Assembly: GCF_002257585.1 (NCBI RefSeq)
Contig: NZ_CP022743.1
Coordinates: 620,001-684,000 of the forward strand
DNA length: 64,000 bases
Direction of reading: 5' to 3'
Source: Mucilaginibacter xinganensis
GTDB lineage: Bacteria; Bacteroidota; Bacteroidia; Sphingobacteriales; Sphingobacteriaceae
Below, in pieces: positions 51,055 through 59,931 of the stretch. A program made the translations under genes and the position numbers. Below the pieces are notes generated by a model that was not told the origin of the DNA, searched no databases, and worked only from the letters and a program-made list of their open reading frames with translations. Each line of letters begins with the position of its first letter. Positions within the stretch are counted from its first letter, which is position 1.

Positions 51055-53124
51055 ATGTCGAAGCTTAATAAATTCAAACGGTTCACGGTTACGTCTGCCT
51101 TGCCTTATGCTAATGGCCCACTGCATATCGGGCACCTCGCAGGGGCATACCTGCCCGCCGATATTTTTGTGCGCTACCTGCGCCTCAAACATAAAGATGT
51201 AGTTTACATTTGCGGATCAGACGAGCATGGCGCGGCCATAACCATCAAAGCCAAAAAGGAGAATACCACCCCACAGGCCATCATTGACAAATACCACAAC
51301 CAGATAAAAACCAGCTTTGAAGAGTTTGGGATCTCTTTTGATATCTATCACCGCACGTCATCGCCCATTCATCATGACCTGTCGCAGGAGTTTTTTCTGA
51401 ACTTGTATGAAAAGGACGAGTTTGTGGAGAAGTTTTCAGAGCAATATTTTGATGAAGATTACCAGCAGTTCCTGGCCGACCGGTATATCATCGGCACCTG
51501 CCCTAACTGCAGCAACCCAAATGCCTACGGCGACCAGTGCGAAAATTGCGGTACATCATTAAATCCAACAGACCTGATTAACCCGATATCAACCCTGAGC
51601 GGCAAAACCCCGGTTTTAAAGCTTACCAAGCATTGGTTTTTGCCGCTTGACAAGTACCAGCCCTGGCTGGAGAAGTGGATTGATACCAAGGAGGGCGACT
51701 GGAAGGTGAACGTGTTCGGGCAGTGCAAGTCGTGGCTTAAATCGGGCCTGCAGCCCCGCTCCATGACCCGCGACCTTGACTGGGGCATTGACGTGCCACT
51801 GGAAGAAGCCAAAGGCAAGAAGCTATACGTTTGGATGGATGCGCCGATAGGTTACATCTCGGCCACTAAACAATGGGCCATTGACAATGGTAAGGACTGG
51901 AAGCTGTATTGGAAAAAGCAGGAGAATGAAGCAGATGAATCATGCCTGCTGCATTTTATTGGGAAAGATAATATTGTGTTTCATTGTATCATCTTCCCAT
52001 CAATATTGCATGCCCACGGCGAATACATCCTGCCGCAGAATGTGCCTGCCAATGAGTTCCTGAACTTGGAGGGTGATAAGCTTTCAACATCGCGCAACCA
52101 TGCCGTGTGGCTGCACGAGTACCTGGAAGAGTTTCCGGGCAAACAGGATGAACTGCGCTATGTGCTGACATCGATATTACCCGAAACAAGCGACAGCGAG
52201 TTTACCTGGAAAGATTACCAGGCCCGTGTAAATAACGAATTGGTTGCTATTTTGGGCAATTACGTTAACCGCGTAATGATACTGATGCACAAGTTTTACG
52301 ACGGTAAAATTGAAAGTGAAACCGGTAAAATTGTACTTACGGATAAACACATTAACGCGGAACTTAGCCGGTTTTACGATGAGATAGAGGTTAACCTTGA
52401 GGCCTACCGTTTCAGGCAGGCACTGCAAAGCGTAATGGATATAGCCCGTTTAGGCAACCGCTACCTTACCGAGAACGAGCCTTGGAAAACCATTAAGACT
52501 AACCCAGAGCAAGCCAAAGAAACCCTGCAGAATAGCTTGATATTGATAGGGCATTTAGCGGCTTGCCTGCAGCCGTTTTTGCCTGCCACAGTGAAAAAGG
52601 TGCTGGACATGCTTAACCTGCCATTCAGCGCGATAGCTTTTGATAGGGAGATGGCCTTTGAAAGCGGGCATCAGCTAAATGCGCCGGCATTGCTGTTTGA
52701 GAAAGTGGAAGATGAGGTGATCGCAGCACAGATTCAAAAATTGGCTGATAAAAAGGCCGCCACCGCGCCGCCAGTGCCGGCGATAGTGCCTGCAAAAGAG
52801 AATATCAGCTATGAGTCGTTCGCCACGATGGACATCCGCACGGGAACAATTGTTGCTGCCGAAAAGGTAGCCAAAACCAAAAAGCTGCTGAAATTGAGCA
52901 TTGATACAGGTATTGACACCCGCACCATCGTATCCGGCATTGCCGAGTATTTTGAACCGGAAGCCATAATAGGCCAAAAAGTTAGCGTGCTGGTAAACCT
53001 GGAGCCCCGTGAAATAAAAGGCATCCTTTCGCAGGGGATGATCCTGATGGCAGAAAATGCCGACGGCAAGCTCAGCTTTGTAATGCCGGCGGATGAAATG
53101 CACAACGGTTCGGTGGTGAGATAA
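51055..53124 (+). CDS. metG: Methionyl-tRNA synthetase
   Basis: Attaches methionine to tRNA(Met), including the initiator. The protein has 689 residues. The start at 51055 is preferred (MSKLNKFKRFTVTSALPYANG), because longer readings upstream extend into promoter DNA and repeats. Motifs: the HIGH signature as GPLHIGHLAGAYLPADIF, a zinc knuckle CPNCSNPNAYGDQCENCG, the KMSKS loop as KLSTSRNHAVW, the anticodon-binding helical domain, and a C-terminal tRNA-binding OB domain (SYESFATMDIRTGTIVAAEKV). This is the long form with the appended dimerising domain. It is followed by a tRNA gene. Confidence 0.97.
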   Translation: MSKLNKFKRFTVTSALPYANGPLHIGHLAGAYLPADIFVRYLRLKHKDVVYICGSDEHGAAITIKAKKENTTPQAIIDKYHNQIKTSFEEFGISFDIYHRTSSPIHHDLSQEFFLNLYEKDEFVEKFSEQYFDEDYQQFLADRYIIGTCPNCSNPNAYGDQCENCGTSLNPTDLINPISTLSGKTPVLKLTKHWFLPLDKYQPWLEKWIDTKEGDWKVNVFGQCKSWLKSGLQPRSMTRDLDWGIDVPLEEAKGKKLYVWMDAPIGYISATKQWAIDNGKDWKLYWKKQENEADESCLLHFIGKDNIVFHCIIFPSILHAHGEYILPQNVPANEFLNLEGDKLSTSRNHAVWLHEYLEEFPGKQDELRYVLTSILPETSDSEFTWKDYQARVNNELVAILGNYVNRVMILMHKFYDGKIESETGKIVLTDKHINAELSRFYDEIEVNLEAYRFRQALQSVMDIARLGNRYLTENEPWKTIKTNPEQAKETLQNSLILIGHLAACLQPFLPATVKKVLDMLNLPFSAIAFDREMAFESGHQLNAPALLFEKVEDEVIAAQIQKLADKKAATAPPVPAIVPAKENISYESFATMDIRTGTIVAAEKVAKTKKLLKLSIDTGIDTRTIVSGIAEYFEPEAIIGQKVSVLVNLEPREIKGILSQGMILMAENADGKLSFVMPADEMHNGSVVR

Positions 53125-53259
53125 ACGGACGGCTATCATGCAGATATACAGATGAAGCACAAATGTTTTTGACAAATCATCTATAATTCGCACATTTGCA
53201 CAAATTATGGGTATAGTAACCGGTAAATCCGAAAACGAATACCCGCAAGCCGAAATAAA

Positions 53260-53331
53260 GGTCCCGTAGTTCAACGGATAGAATAGGAGTTTCCTAAACT
53301 CTAGATATGAGTTCGATTCTCGTCGGGACCA
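53260..53331 (+). tRNA. tRNA-Arg (anticodon CCU)
   Basis: Folds as a complete cloverleaf. Acceptor stem GGTCCCG with CGGGACC; D-arm GTTC/GAAT; anticodon stem GGAGT/ACTCT with loop TTCCTAA, anticodon CCT reading AGG; variable loop AGAT; T-arm ATGAG/CTCGT with loop TTCGATT; discriminator A. CCA is not encoded. Length is 72 bases. Confidence 0.95.
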
Positions 53332-53336
53332 CTGAA

Positions 53337-53369
53337 GGAAATGTTCTTAACAGAATGTTTCCTTTTTTT
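53337..53369 (+). terminator. Intrinsic terminator after tRNA-Arg
   Basis: GGAAATGTTCT (53337-53347) pairs with AGAATGTTTCC (53352-53362) including two wobble pairs, followed by seven T residues. Confidence 0.85.
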
Positions 53370-53955
53370 GTTATTTAAATTAATTGATTTATAATGTATT
53401 TCAGCGTTTTTCTTGTTCGAAAAATAGAGTTCGATATTTTTCAAAACTCCTATCGTTTAAGGACGTTTTATTTCAAAGAGTGTTTTATCTTCGTTTAAAC
53501 GACGATTTTAGAGCTTGATTCTTACCGGGATGCTTATTCCTCAATAGGTTGAATTTCTACATCTTTAGAACTCTTACCCTATACCCAAGCCCACAACCAA
53601 ACACGCAAAAAATAATTTAAAAAATGCCGGGGTAGTATATTTTGTGGTCAGCAAAATAATCAGTCCAATACCGGCAGCCAAAAGCGTAAGGATATAAGTT
53701 AGCGAATGAGCTATTTATTGCGTGTAGTTTACTAAGGCTATATCGATAAAGTTATGATATCCGTCCAGATTTTGCTTGGCAAATCTATTTCCGATTTAAA
53801 AAAGCATTGGCGCAGCACAAAATATTTAATACGATGTGTTGTAAAAACTTTTATTATTTTAATGATAATTGTTTATAAGATTTTAATTTAGGTATATTGT
53901 TGATAAACAGAAAGAACCTTATATCTAATAAAGCAATACTATCCGTTTTAAAACT
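53370..53955. other. Gene-free stretch downstream of tRNA-Arg
   Basis: No intact gene is visible. On the minus strand 53574-53714 is an open stretch of 46 codons without a start codon, with membrane-helix character (YILTLLAAGIGLIILLTT, and FFKLFFACLVVGLG). It may be the tail of a decayed membrane protein gene. The 3' part, rich in A and T, should hold the promoter of the sensor kinase gene. DNA downstream of tRNA genes is a common integration site, but no attachment-site repeat of the tRNA 3' end was noticed here. Confidence 0.45.
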
Positions 53956-56919
53956 GTGTATAAATTTTACCGATGTATTTTATTGCTTGTTTTGCCATTG
54001 ATTGTAAGAAGTCAATCACTTACGCCTGCCCCAGACGTCCGCTTTGAAAATTTTAATAGTCAAAATCATTTTACAAGCCGCCAAATATTAAGCATTGCGG
54101 TAGATAAGCGCGGCTATGTTTGGACTAGCGGCGCAGGCGTTCAGCGTTTTGATGGCTATAAAACGGTGCAATTCAGCAGCTTTAATACCACTGTGCACAC
54201 CATTAAGGATAGTTATGCCCATATTATAGCCGATAATGACGGGCGCATTTGGGCCAGTTCAGGAGGATTGAGCTATTATGACGATGATAGCGATAGCTTC
54301 GTCTACATTCAACCGGGCGGCAAAAAGGCGCCTTTTATATTTGCCCATGCATTATCCGTTAACGGCGATTATTTATGGTTTGTTTGTGACTACGGACTCG
54401 CAAAAATCAATGTCCGCACGCTTAAAATAACCTATACATCCCTCGTTAGTGTTATCGATCCGCTCTGCTCGTACATGGTTAATAAACACACATTGCTGGT
54501 TTCAAGCAGGCAAAAAGTATATTTATACAATACAGTTAAGGATACGTATAGTGAAATGATACTCACTTATAATAATTCGCTGGTAAAAGTATATACAGCC
54601 ATCGGCACTGGCAGCGAAGTGCTTCTGGGCACCACCCTGGGCTTGTTTAAGTTGAAAAACCTAAAAGAAATCACCCTTATAAGTCCCGAAACTAAAGATA
54701 TTGAGGTGGATGATTTACATTTTTTGTCGGATGACAAGGACAAGCGGCACCTTTACATGGCAACCGATGGCAAGGGGCTTATGGTTTATAATACGGCGGA
54801 AAAAAGAATAGAGGCAACTTATCTGCACGACGAAAACAACCCTTACTCGCTTCCCACCAACATAATTCTCGGCATGTTTACCGACAACGCAGGCAGATTA
54901 TGGATGGCTATGCAAACGGGGATCAGCCTGTTAAGTAAACATAACCAGCAATGGAAAATACGTTATCTTGATAAAAAAGAAGTAGAAGAGCAAAGTGTGA
55001 CCAAAATAGCACAAGACCCGGGAGATAGCTCAAAAGTTTGGCTGTCCTGTAATAACCGGGGAATGGTGCGCATTGACTGGGGTACCAAAACAATTGAAAA
55101 ATCATATTGCACCACCCCCGAAATGCGTCAGATTAATGACTTTGCTCCTATCTCGAAACATAGGTGGCTGCTGGTTACATCCAAAAAAATAATGGAGTGG
55201 TCGCCCGAAAAGGGCATTATTAGTATGAAAGCCTTGCCGCTTCCTGATTCACTTTCCCTCGGTTGCTACATCCGAAAAATTATTTTAACTGATAGAGGGG
55301 ATTGTTATATAACTACCAATAAGGGATTATTCAGGTATGATTTAGCAGAAAAAAAAATTACTGTTGAAATAGCCAGCGACAAAGATGAAGGGGGGCTCCA
55401 CGTGCATGCAACAGACCTTGTTAACGGATTCTATGATAACGGGGAACTTTGGATAGGCTCCCGGAACGGATTGATCAATTTTAACACATCAACAAAAACA
55501 GTTAGGCGTTATAACGGAAAGCCTTATAAAGATTATTACACATTTGAAATTGCCAAAGATGGGAATAATATTTTATGCTCGGTGCTTAGTGGTTTGGCTA
55601 TTTTTGACCGGCAGAGTAAAAGTTTCAGAATAATTAACAAGCTGGCGGGCTTAGTTAAACCAACTTGCATAGCAGCAGGTGTCAGCGGCAGGGACATTTT
55701 GTTAGGCACTGAGGTTGGCCTCATGAAATTTGATTTTAATACGCTTAAAGCTGCGCAGGTTGAAACGGATAACGAGTTGATGAGAGTAGTGCCAAAGTCA
55801 TCTTTCAGCGCTATTGGACATGACATGGCAGTTGGTTTTATGGGCGGCTATGCCTATTACCAATCAGGCGCTCAGGAACGGCTAAAAGTTTCTGAGCCAA
55901 TAATCGAAGGATTGTCAGTAAACAACCAGCCGGTTTTAAATGGCTATTCAAATAAAAAACTACGTTTTAGTTATACCGATAACTCTATAAATATACCTTT
56001 TACCGCGTTCCAATACAGTAGTCCCGACAATATCAAATTCAGATATCGGCTTAAAGGCGCCGATAAAGACTGGCAATACCCGGAGAACCAACGGAGCGCT
56101 AATTACGCACAACTGTCTTCAGGCAGTTATACTTTTTACGTTCAAAGCGGCGACAAAAATAACAACTGGAATCCGGTGATCGCTTCGCTGAGTTTTGTTA
56201 TAGCACCGCCTTTTTGGGCTACGTGGTGGTTTATGGCCTTTATAGTATTAGTAATTGCATCAATTTTATACCTGCTATACCAGTATAAAATAGCGCATTT
56301 AAAGGCTATTGAAACCATACGTCAAAACATAGCTTCAGACTTTCATGATGATTTGGGTAGCACGCTGAGCAGTATTTCCATTTTTAGCGAAGTAGCCGTG
56401 CAAAAAACTGATACGGACCTGGCCGGGGCAAAAACTTTAGTTGGCGATATCGGCGTACGCGCCCGGGCTATGATAAACTCAATGAATGATATGGTTTGGA
56501 CTATTAAACCAGAGAATGACAATTTATATAAACTGATGCAGCGCATGGAAGAGTTTAGTTACCCGGTTGCCGAGGCAAAAGAAACACAACTTGTTTTTTT
56601 AATGGATGAGAGCCTGTACAATATTAAAACCGATATGGTTAAGCGCAAAAACTTATTTTTAATATTTAAAGAAGCTTTTAACAATGCGGTAAAATACAGC
56701 GGTGCCGGCAACATTCATGTAACGTTTAAACTAAACAATAATAAAACGCTGCTGATGCAGGTAACTGATAATGGATACGGGTTTAAATATGAAAGCAAAA
56801 GGCCGGGCAACGGGTTAGCGAACATGCATAAAAGGGCCGCCGAGATTAAGGGTAAACTGACCGTTATTACGGCACCCGGTGAGGGAACCGAAATAAATAT
56901 TATTTGCAAAATCACATAA
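53956..56919 (+). CDS. Propeller-type sensor histidine kinase (Reg_prop, Y_Y_Y, HisKA_3)
   Basis: Membrane sensor kinase of 987 residues, begun with GTG. It has a signal peptide (CILLLVLPLIVRSQS), then an extracytoplasmic double beta-propeller of two-component-regulator repeats (such as ILSIAVDKRGYVWTSG and IWASSGGLSYYDD) up to about 630. The Y_Y_Y domain follows (about 660-750, FRYRLKGADKDWQYPENQRSANYAQL), then a membrane helix (about 752-775), the dimerisation domain with HDDLGSTLSSISIF (His797), and a HATPase (KEAFNNAVKYSGAG, NGLANMHKRAAEIKG). There is no fused receiver or AraC domain, so it is a classical, not a hybrid, member. Its partner is the NarL-type regulator 39 bases downstream. 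Confidence 0.94.
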   Translation: MYKFYRCILLLVLPLIVRSQSLTPAPDVRFENFNSQNHFTSRQILSIAVDKRGYVWTSGAGVQRFDGYKTVQFSSFNTTVHTIKDSYAHIIADNDGRIWASSGGLSYYDDDSDSFVYIQPGGKKAPFIFAHALSVNGDYLWFVCDYGLAKINVRTLKITYTSLVSVIDPLCSYMVNKHTLLVSSRQKVYLYNTVKDTYSEMILTYNNSLVKVYTAIGTGSEVLLGTTLGLFKLKNLKEITLISPETKDIEVDDLHFLSDDKDKRHLYMATDGKGLMVYNTAEKRIEATYLHDENNPYSLPTNIILGMFTDNAGRLWMAMQTGISLLSKHNQQWKIRYLDKKEVEEQSVTKIAQDPGDSSKVWLSCNNRGMVRIDWGTKTIEKSYCTTPEMRQINDFAPISKHRWLLVTSKKIMEWSPEKGIISMKALPLPDSLSLGCYIRKIILTDRGDCYITTNKGLFRYDLAEKKITVEIASDKDEGGLHVHATDLVNGFYDNGELWIGSRNGLINFNTSTKTVRRYNGKPYKDYYTFEIAKDGNNILCSVLSGLAIFDRQSKSFRIINKLAGLVKPTCIAAGVSGRDILLGTEVGLMKFDFNTLKAAQVETDNELMRVVPKSSFSAIGHDMAVGFMGGYAYYQSGAQERLKVSEPIIEGLSVNNQPVLNGYSNKKLRFSYTDNSINIPFTAFQYSSPDNIKFRYRLKGADKDWQYPENQRSANYAQLSSGSYTFYVQSGDKNNNWNPVIASLSFVIAPPFWATWWFMAFIVLVIASILYLLYQYKIAHLKAIETIRQNIASDFHDDLGSTLSSISIFSEVAVQKTDTDLAGAKTLVGDIGVRARAMINSMNDMVWTIKPENDNLYKLMQRMEEFSYPVAEAKETQLVFLMDESLYNIKTDMVKRKNLFLIFKEAFNNAVKYSGAGNIHVTFKLNNNKTLLMQVTDNGYGFKYESKRPGNGLANMHKRAAEIKGKLTVITAPGEGTEINIICKIT

Positions 56920-56958
56920 GTATGTGAGGAATACCAATAATTATTTGAGTTAAATTAG

Positions 56959-57600
56959 ATGGCTATGCCAATAAAGGTGCTGATAGTTGAAGATAATACA
57001 AACCTGCGTCAGGCGCTTAAAAGCCTGATAGCCTTGTCTGACGATTTTATTTGTGTAGGCGATGACGACCACTGCAAACCCGAAATTTTTTTCAGCGATA
57101 ATGAGGTACCTGACGTGATACTGATGGATATAGACCTACCGGGCGAAAACGGCATATCATATACACGCCGCATAAAAGAAAAATATCCTTTCATAAATAT
57201 TTTAATGCTCACAGTTATTGAGCAGGAAGACAAAATAATGGAGGCTATTTATGCAGGCGCAACCGGCTATTTGATAAAAAGCGCCATACCCGAGAATATA
57301 CTGGAGAACATCAGAATACTATATAAAGGCGGCTCGCCGCTTACACCATCTATTGCCCGCATTATATTCCAAAACGTACAAAACCAGCAGCCAAATAAAA
57401 AAGAAAAAGTACACTTAAATACACGTGAAACCGAGGTGCTTGCCGGCCTGGTAAAAGGACTAACTTATAAAATGATAGCTGCAAAACATTTCATTTCAGT
57501 TGACACGGTACGCTCCTACATCCGTTGCGTTTATGAAAAATTAGAGGTGCATTCCCGTTCCGAGGCTATCGTTAAAGCGCTTAACGACAAACTGATTTAA
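56959..57600 (+). CDS. NarL/LuxR-type response regulator
   Basis: Regulator of 213 residues. The receiver domain has the acid pair at IVEDNTNL, phosphoacceptor Asp57 (VILMDIDLPGENGISYTRRI), and Lys in GYLIKSAIPENIL. The C-terminal LuxR helix-turn-helix is LNTRETEVLAGLVKGLTYKMIAAKHF, followed by SVDTVRSYIRCVYEKLEVHSR. It forms an operon with the propeller kinase. The next genes, encoding collagen-like and barrel proteins on the same strand, are candidate targets; that is inferred from position alone. Confidence 0.95.
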   Translation: MAMPIKVLIVEDNTNLRQALKSLIALSDDFICVGDDDHCKPEIFFSDNEVPDVILMDIDLPGENGISYTRRIKEKYPFINILMLTVIEQEDKIMEAIYAGATGYLIKSAIPENILENIRILYKGGSPLTPSIARIIFQNVQNQQPNKKEKVHLNTRETEVLAGLVKGLTYKMIAAKHFISVDTVRSYIRCVYEKLEVHSRSEAIVKALNDKLI

Positions 57601-57612
57601 TAAGGACATTCA

Positions 57613-57654
57613 TATAAAGAATAATATTATAATATTATTCTTTATAATTATTTT
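57613..57654 (+). terminator. 34-bp AT-only palindromic terminator
   Basis: 57613-57646 is a perfect palindrome centred at 57629/57630, almost entirely A and T (one G-C pair per arm), followed by ATTATTTT. It lies 12 bases after the response-regulator stop codon. Confidence 0.65.
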
Positions 57655-57697
57655 ACCAATTTTCACATACTTATGCGTTGCCCAAACGCCGGTTAAA

Positions 57698-57727
57698 TTG
57701 CAGTTTTACTACCGTGAACCACCTTTG
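57698..57727 (+). promoter_or_regulatory. Promoter of the collagen-like lipoprotein gene
   Basis: TTG (57698-57700), 19 bases, then CACCTTTG (57720-57727), one base away from TAnnTTTG, 23 bases before the start codon. Confidence 0.5.
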
Positions 57728-57750
57728 TCATAGTTATAAACCTGCGATTT

Positions 57751-59862
57751 ATGAAAACCAGACTTTTATTTATCTATTTCTCATTAATATATATTGTAAT
57801 AGCATCCTGCGGCAAAGAAGGGCTTCAGGGTCCTGAAGGTGCTGCGGGGCCAGCGGGTGTTGCAGGGCCGGCAGGTGCAAAAGGTGATACGGGATCTCCC
57901 GGTCCGGCAGGCCCGGCAGGAACGGATGGCTCGATAATTTATGGTGGTAATGGAGTGCCTGCGAACACCGTTGGTAAGGCTGGCGACTATTACCTTGATA
58001 AATCTTCCGGGAAATTATACGGCCCGAAGACGGGAGCCTCCTGGGGCGATCCCATACCATTGGTAGGCGGTACAGGGCAAACTGGGGCAACCGGCGCTAC
58101 CGGCGCAGCTGGTACACCAGGCAGCAAAATATTTGATGGAACAGGTGTCCCTTCCCAAGCGCTGGGTGCAGTTGGTGATTACTATCTTGATAAAACTAAC
58201 CTGTTACTTTATGGCCCAAAAAATACTTCGTGGGGCACTGGCCTGTTATTAATGGGTGCGCAGGGCGTTCAGGGCCCGGTTGGCCCTCCTGGGGCCGACG
58301 GCAGTGTTATTTATAGTGGCACAGGCGTTCCATCGGCCAGGCTTGGTCAAAACGGCGATTATTATTTTGACAAGTCATCAGGCGGCCTCTACGGGCCGAA
58401 AACTGCTGCCGGCTGGGGCACGGCTACTTCGTTAAAAGGTCCGGACGGCTCAAATGGAAGTAACGGAACAAACGGTTCAACCATATTAAGCGGAAACGGA
58501 GCGCCCTCAAACACGGTTGGTCAAAACGGCGATTTTTACCTGGATATAAGCACTTACCTGTTTTATGGGCCTAAAGCCGGAAATACATGGGGAACCCGTG
58601 TGTTGTTAAAAGGCGCACAAGGGCCGCAGGGACCCGTTGGCCCCGCAGGCGCTGATGGCAGTATCATATACAGCGGGAATGGCGCACCGGGAGCAGCGCT
58701 TGGCAACAATGGCGATTACTATTTTGATAAAACCGCAGGTGCCTTATACGGGCCTAAAACAAATACAGGATGGAGTACGCCCACCGTACTTATGGGTGCT
58801 ACAGGCGCTACAGGTGCAAATGGCACGAACGGGAATACAGTTTTGAGCGGTAGCGGCATACCATCGAACACGGTGGGCAAAAACGGCGATTATTACCTGG
58901 ACATTACAACATACAGGTTATACGGTCCAAAATCCGGAAATGCATGGTCAACCAGCGTTTTGCTGATGGGTGCCCAGGGTGCACAAGGTCCGGTGGGGCC
59001 GGCGGGTGCTGATGGCAGCATTATTTACAGCGGTAACGGTGTGCCCAACCCATCGGTAGGCGCAACAGGTGATTATTATTTTGACAAAACCAATAGAACA
59101 CTTTACGGGCCAAAAGGCCGCACTGGCTGGGGTACTCCAACTTCATTAGTTGGGGCAACGGGTGCCACCGGTAATACCGGGGCTGCAGGGGCCAACGGCA
59201 ATACTATTCTTAACGGAACCGGGGCTCCGGCAAACACACTAGGGAACGACGGTGACTTTTATCTTGATGTAAACACCTATTTGTTTTATGGACCGAAAAC
59301 TGCAGGCGCCTGGGGAGCAGGTGTTTCTTTAAAAACAGCCTCATCCGGCGGCGCAAACGTCACCGCATTTGAAACCCTGGCAGGCTCTGTGTTAAATTGG
59401 GCAGTTCCATCCGGTGCAATTACATCGGGACCACCGACAACATTTGTTTTAAGTTATCAAAAACCAGGCGGGCCTCTTATTGCAGCTAATTCATTTAAGC
59501 TTCCCGATTCGGTTGCGACCAGCGTTGACCACGGCATTGTTTTGGTTTACCTTCATATCACACCTACGGGAGCTAACAGTAGTTGGATCCAACTGTCATA
59601 CACTAACGCATTAGCACCTAACAACCTGCAGTACTATACCTTTAAGACTATTACGTCAGCCGATGGACTTTTTATAGAAGTGAAGTGCGATATCGCTAAT
59701 ACAAGCACGGCCCCTTCAGCAATGTTTAATATAGACAAAGTTAGGGTGGTGGTGGTGCCAGGCACCCAGGCGGGAGATTTAGGGACCACCCGCAGGCAGC
59801 CATTAACCCACACCATGCAGCAATTACACTTAAGCGATAAAAGTTTTAAATCTATAAAATAA
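57751..59862 (+). CDS. Collagen-like surface lipoprotein with eight alternating modules
   Basis: Lipoprotein of 703 residues, signal FLFIYFSLIYIVIASC-like (LFIYFSLIYIVIASC) with the lipid cysteine at 19. A Gly-X-Y stretch follows immediately (GPEGAAGPAGVAGPAGAKGD). The body contains eight copies of a module of about 45 residues with the core GDYYLDK...LYGPK...WG, separated by Gly-X-Y segments of 9 to 25 residues. From the third copy they alternate: one type begins SIIYSGNG and has YYFDK; the other begins NTILSGNG-like and has FYLDI-TYLFYGPK. The C-terminal 160 residues (from about 535) are a separate beta-rich domain of unknown type. It is likely exposed on the cell surface as a stalk or adhesin. 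It shares direction with the barrel gene behind it. Confidence 0.88.
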   Translation: MKTRLLFIYFSLIYIVIASCGKEGLQGPEGAAGPAGVAGPAGAKGDTGSPGPAGPAGTDGSIIYGGNGVPANTVGKAGDYYLDKSSGKLYGPKTGASWGDPIPLVGGTGQTGATGATGAAGTPGSKIFDGTGVPSQALGAVGDYYLDKTNLLLYGPKNTSWGTGLLLMGAQGVQGPVGPPGADGSVIYSGTGVPSARLGQNGDYYFDKSSGGLYGPKTAAGWGTATSLKGPDGSNGSNGTNGSTILSGNGAPSNTVGQNGDFYLDISTYLFYGPKAGNTWGTRVLLKGAQGPQGPVGPAGADGSIIYSGNGAPGAALGNNGDYYFDKTAGALYGPKTNTGWSTPTVLMGATGATGANGTNGNTVLSGSGIPSNTVGKNGDYYLDITTYRLYGPKSGNAWSTSVLLMGAQGAQGPVGPAGADGSIIYSGNGVPNPSVGATGDYYFDKTNRTLYGPKGRTGWGTPTSLVGATGATGNTGAAGANGNTILNGTGAPANTLGNDGDFYLDVNTYLFYGPKTAGAWGAGVSLKTASSGGANVTAFETLAGSVLNWAVPSGAITSGPPTTFVLSYQKPGGPLIAANSFKLPDSVATSVDHGIVLVYLHITPTGANSSWIQLSYTNALAPNNLQYYTFKTITSADGLFIEVKCDIANTSTAPSAMFNIDKVRVVVVPGTQAGDLGTTRRQPLTHTMQQLHLSDKSFKSIK

Positions 59863-59931
59863 ACCCTGATGTGCCGGTGAAACGCCGGCACACATTTTTT
59901 ACTTGCCTTACCGTTCACCTTGCCCAAACAA

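Noticed and set aside
52675..53274. Long minus-strand open frame of 199 codons
   Set aside because: It lies antisense to the well-supported C-terminus of metG and reaches into the tRNA gene; no family features.
57770..58090. Minus-strand open frame of 106 codons
   Set aside because: Antisense to the collagen-like repeat gene; Gly/Pro codons on one strand create open frames on the other.
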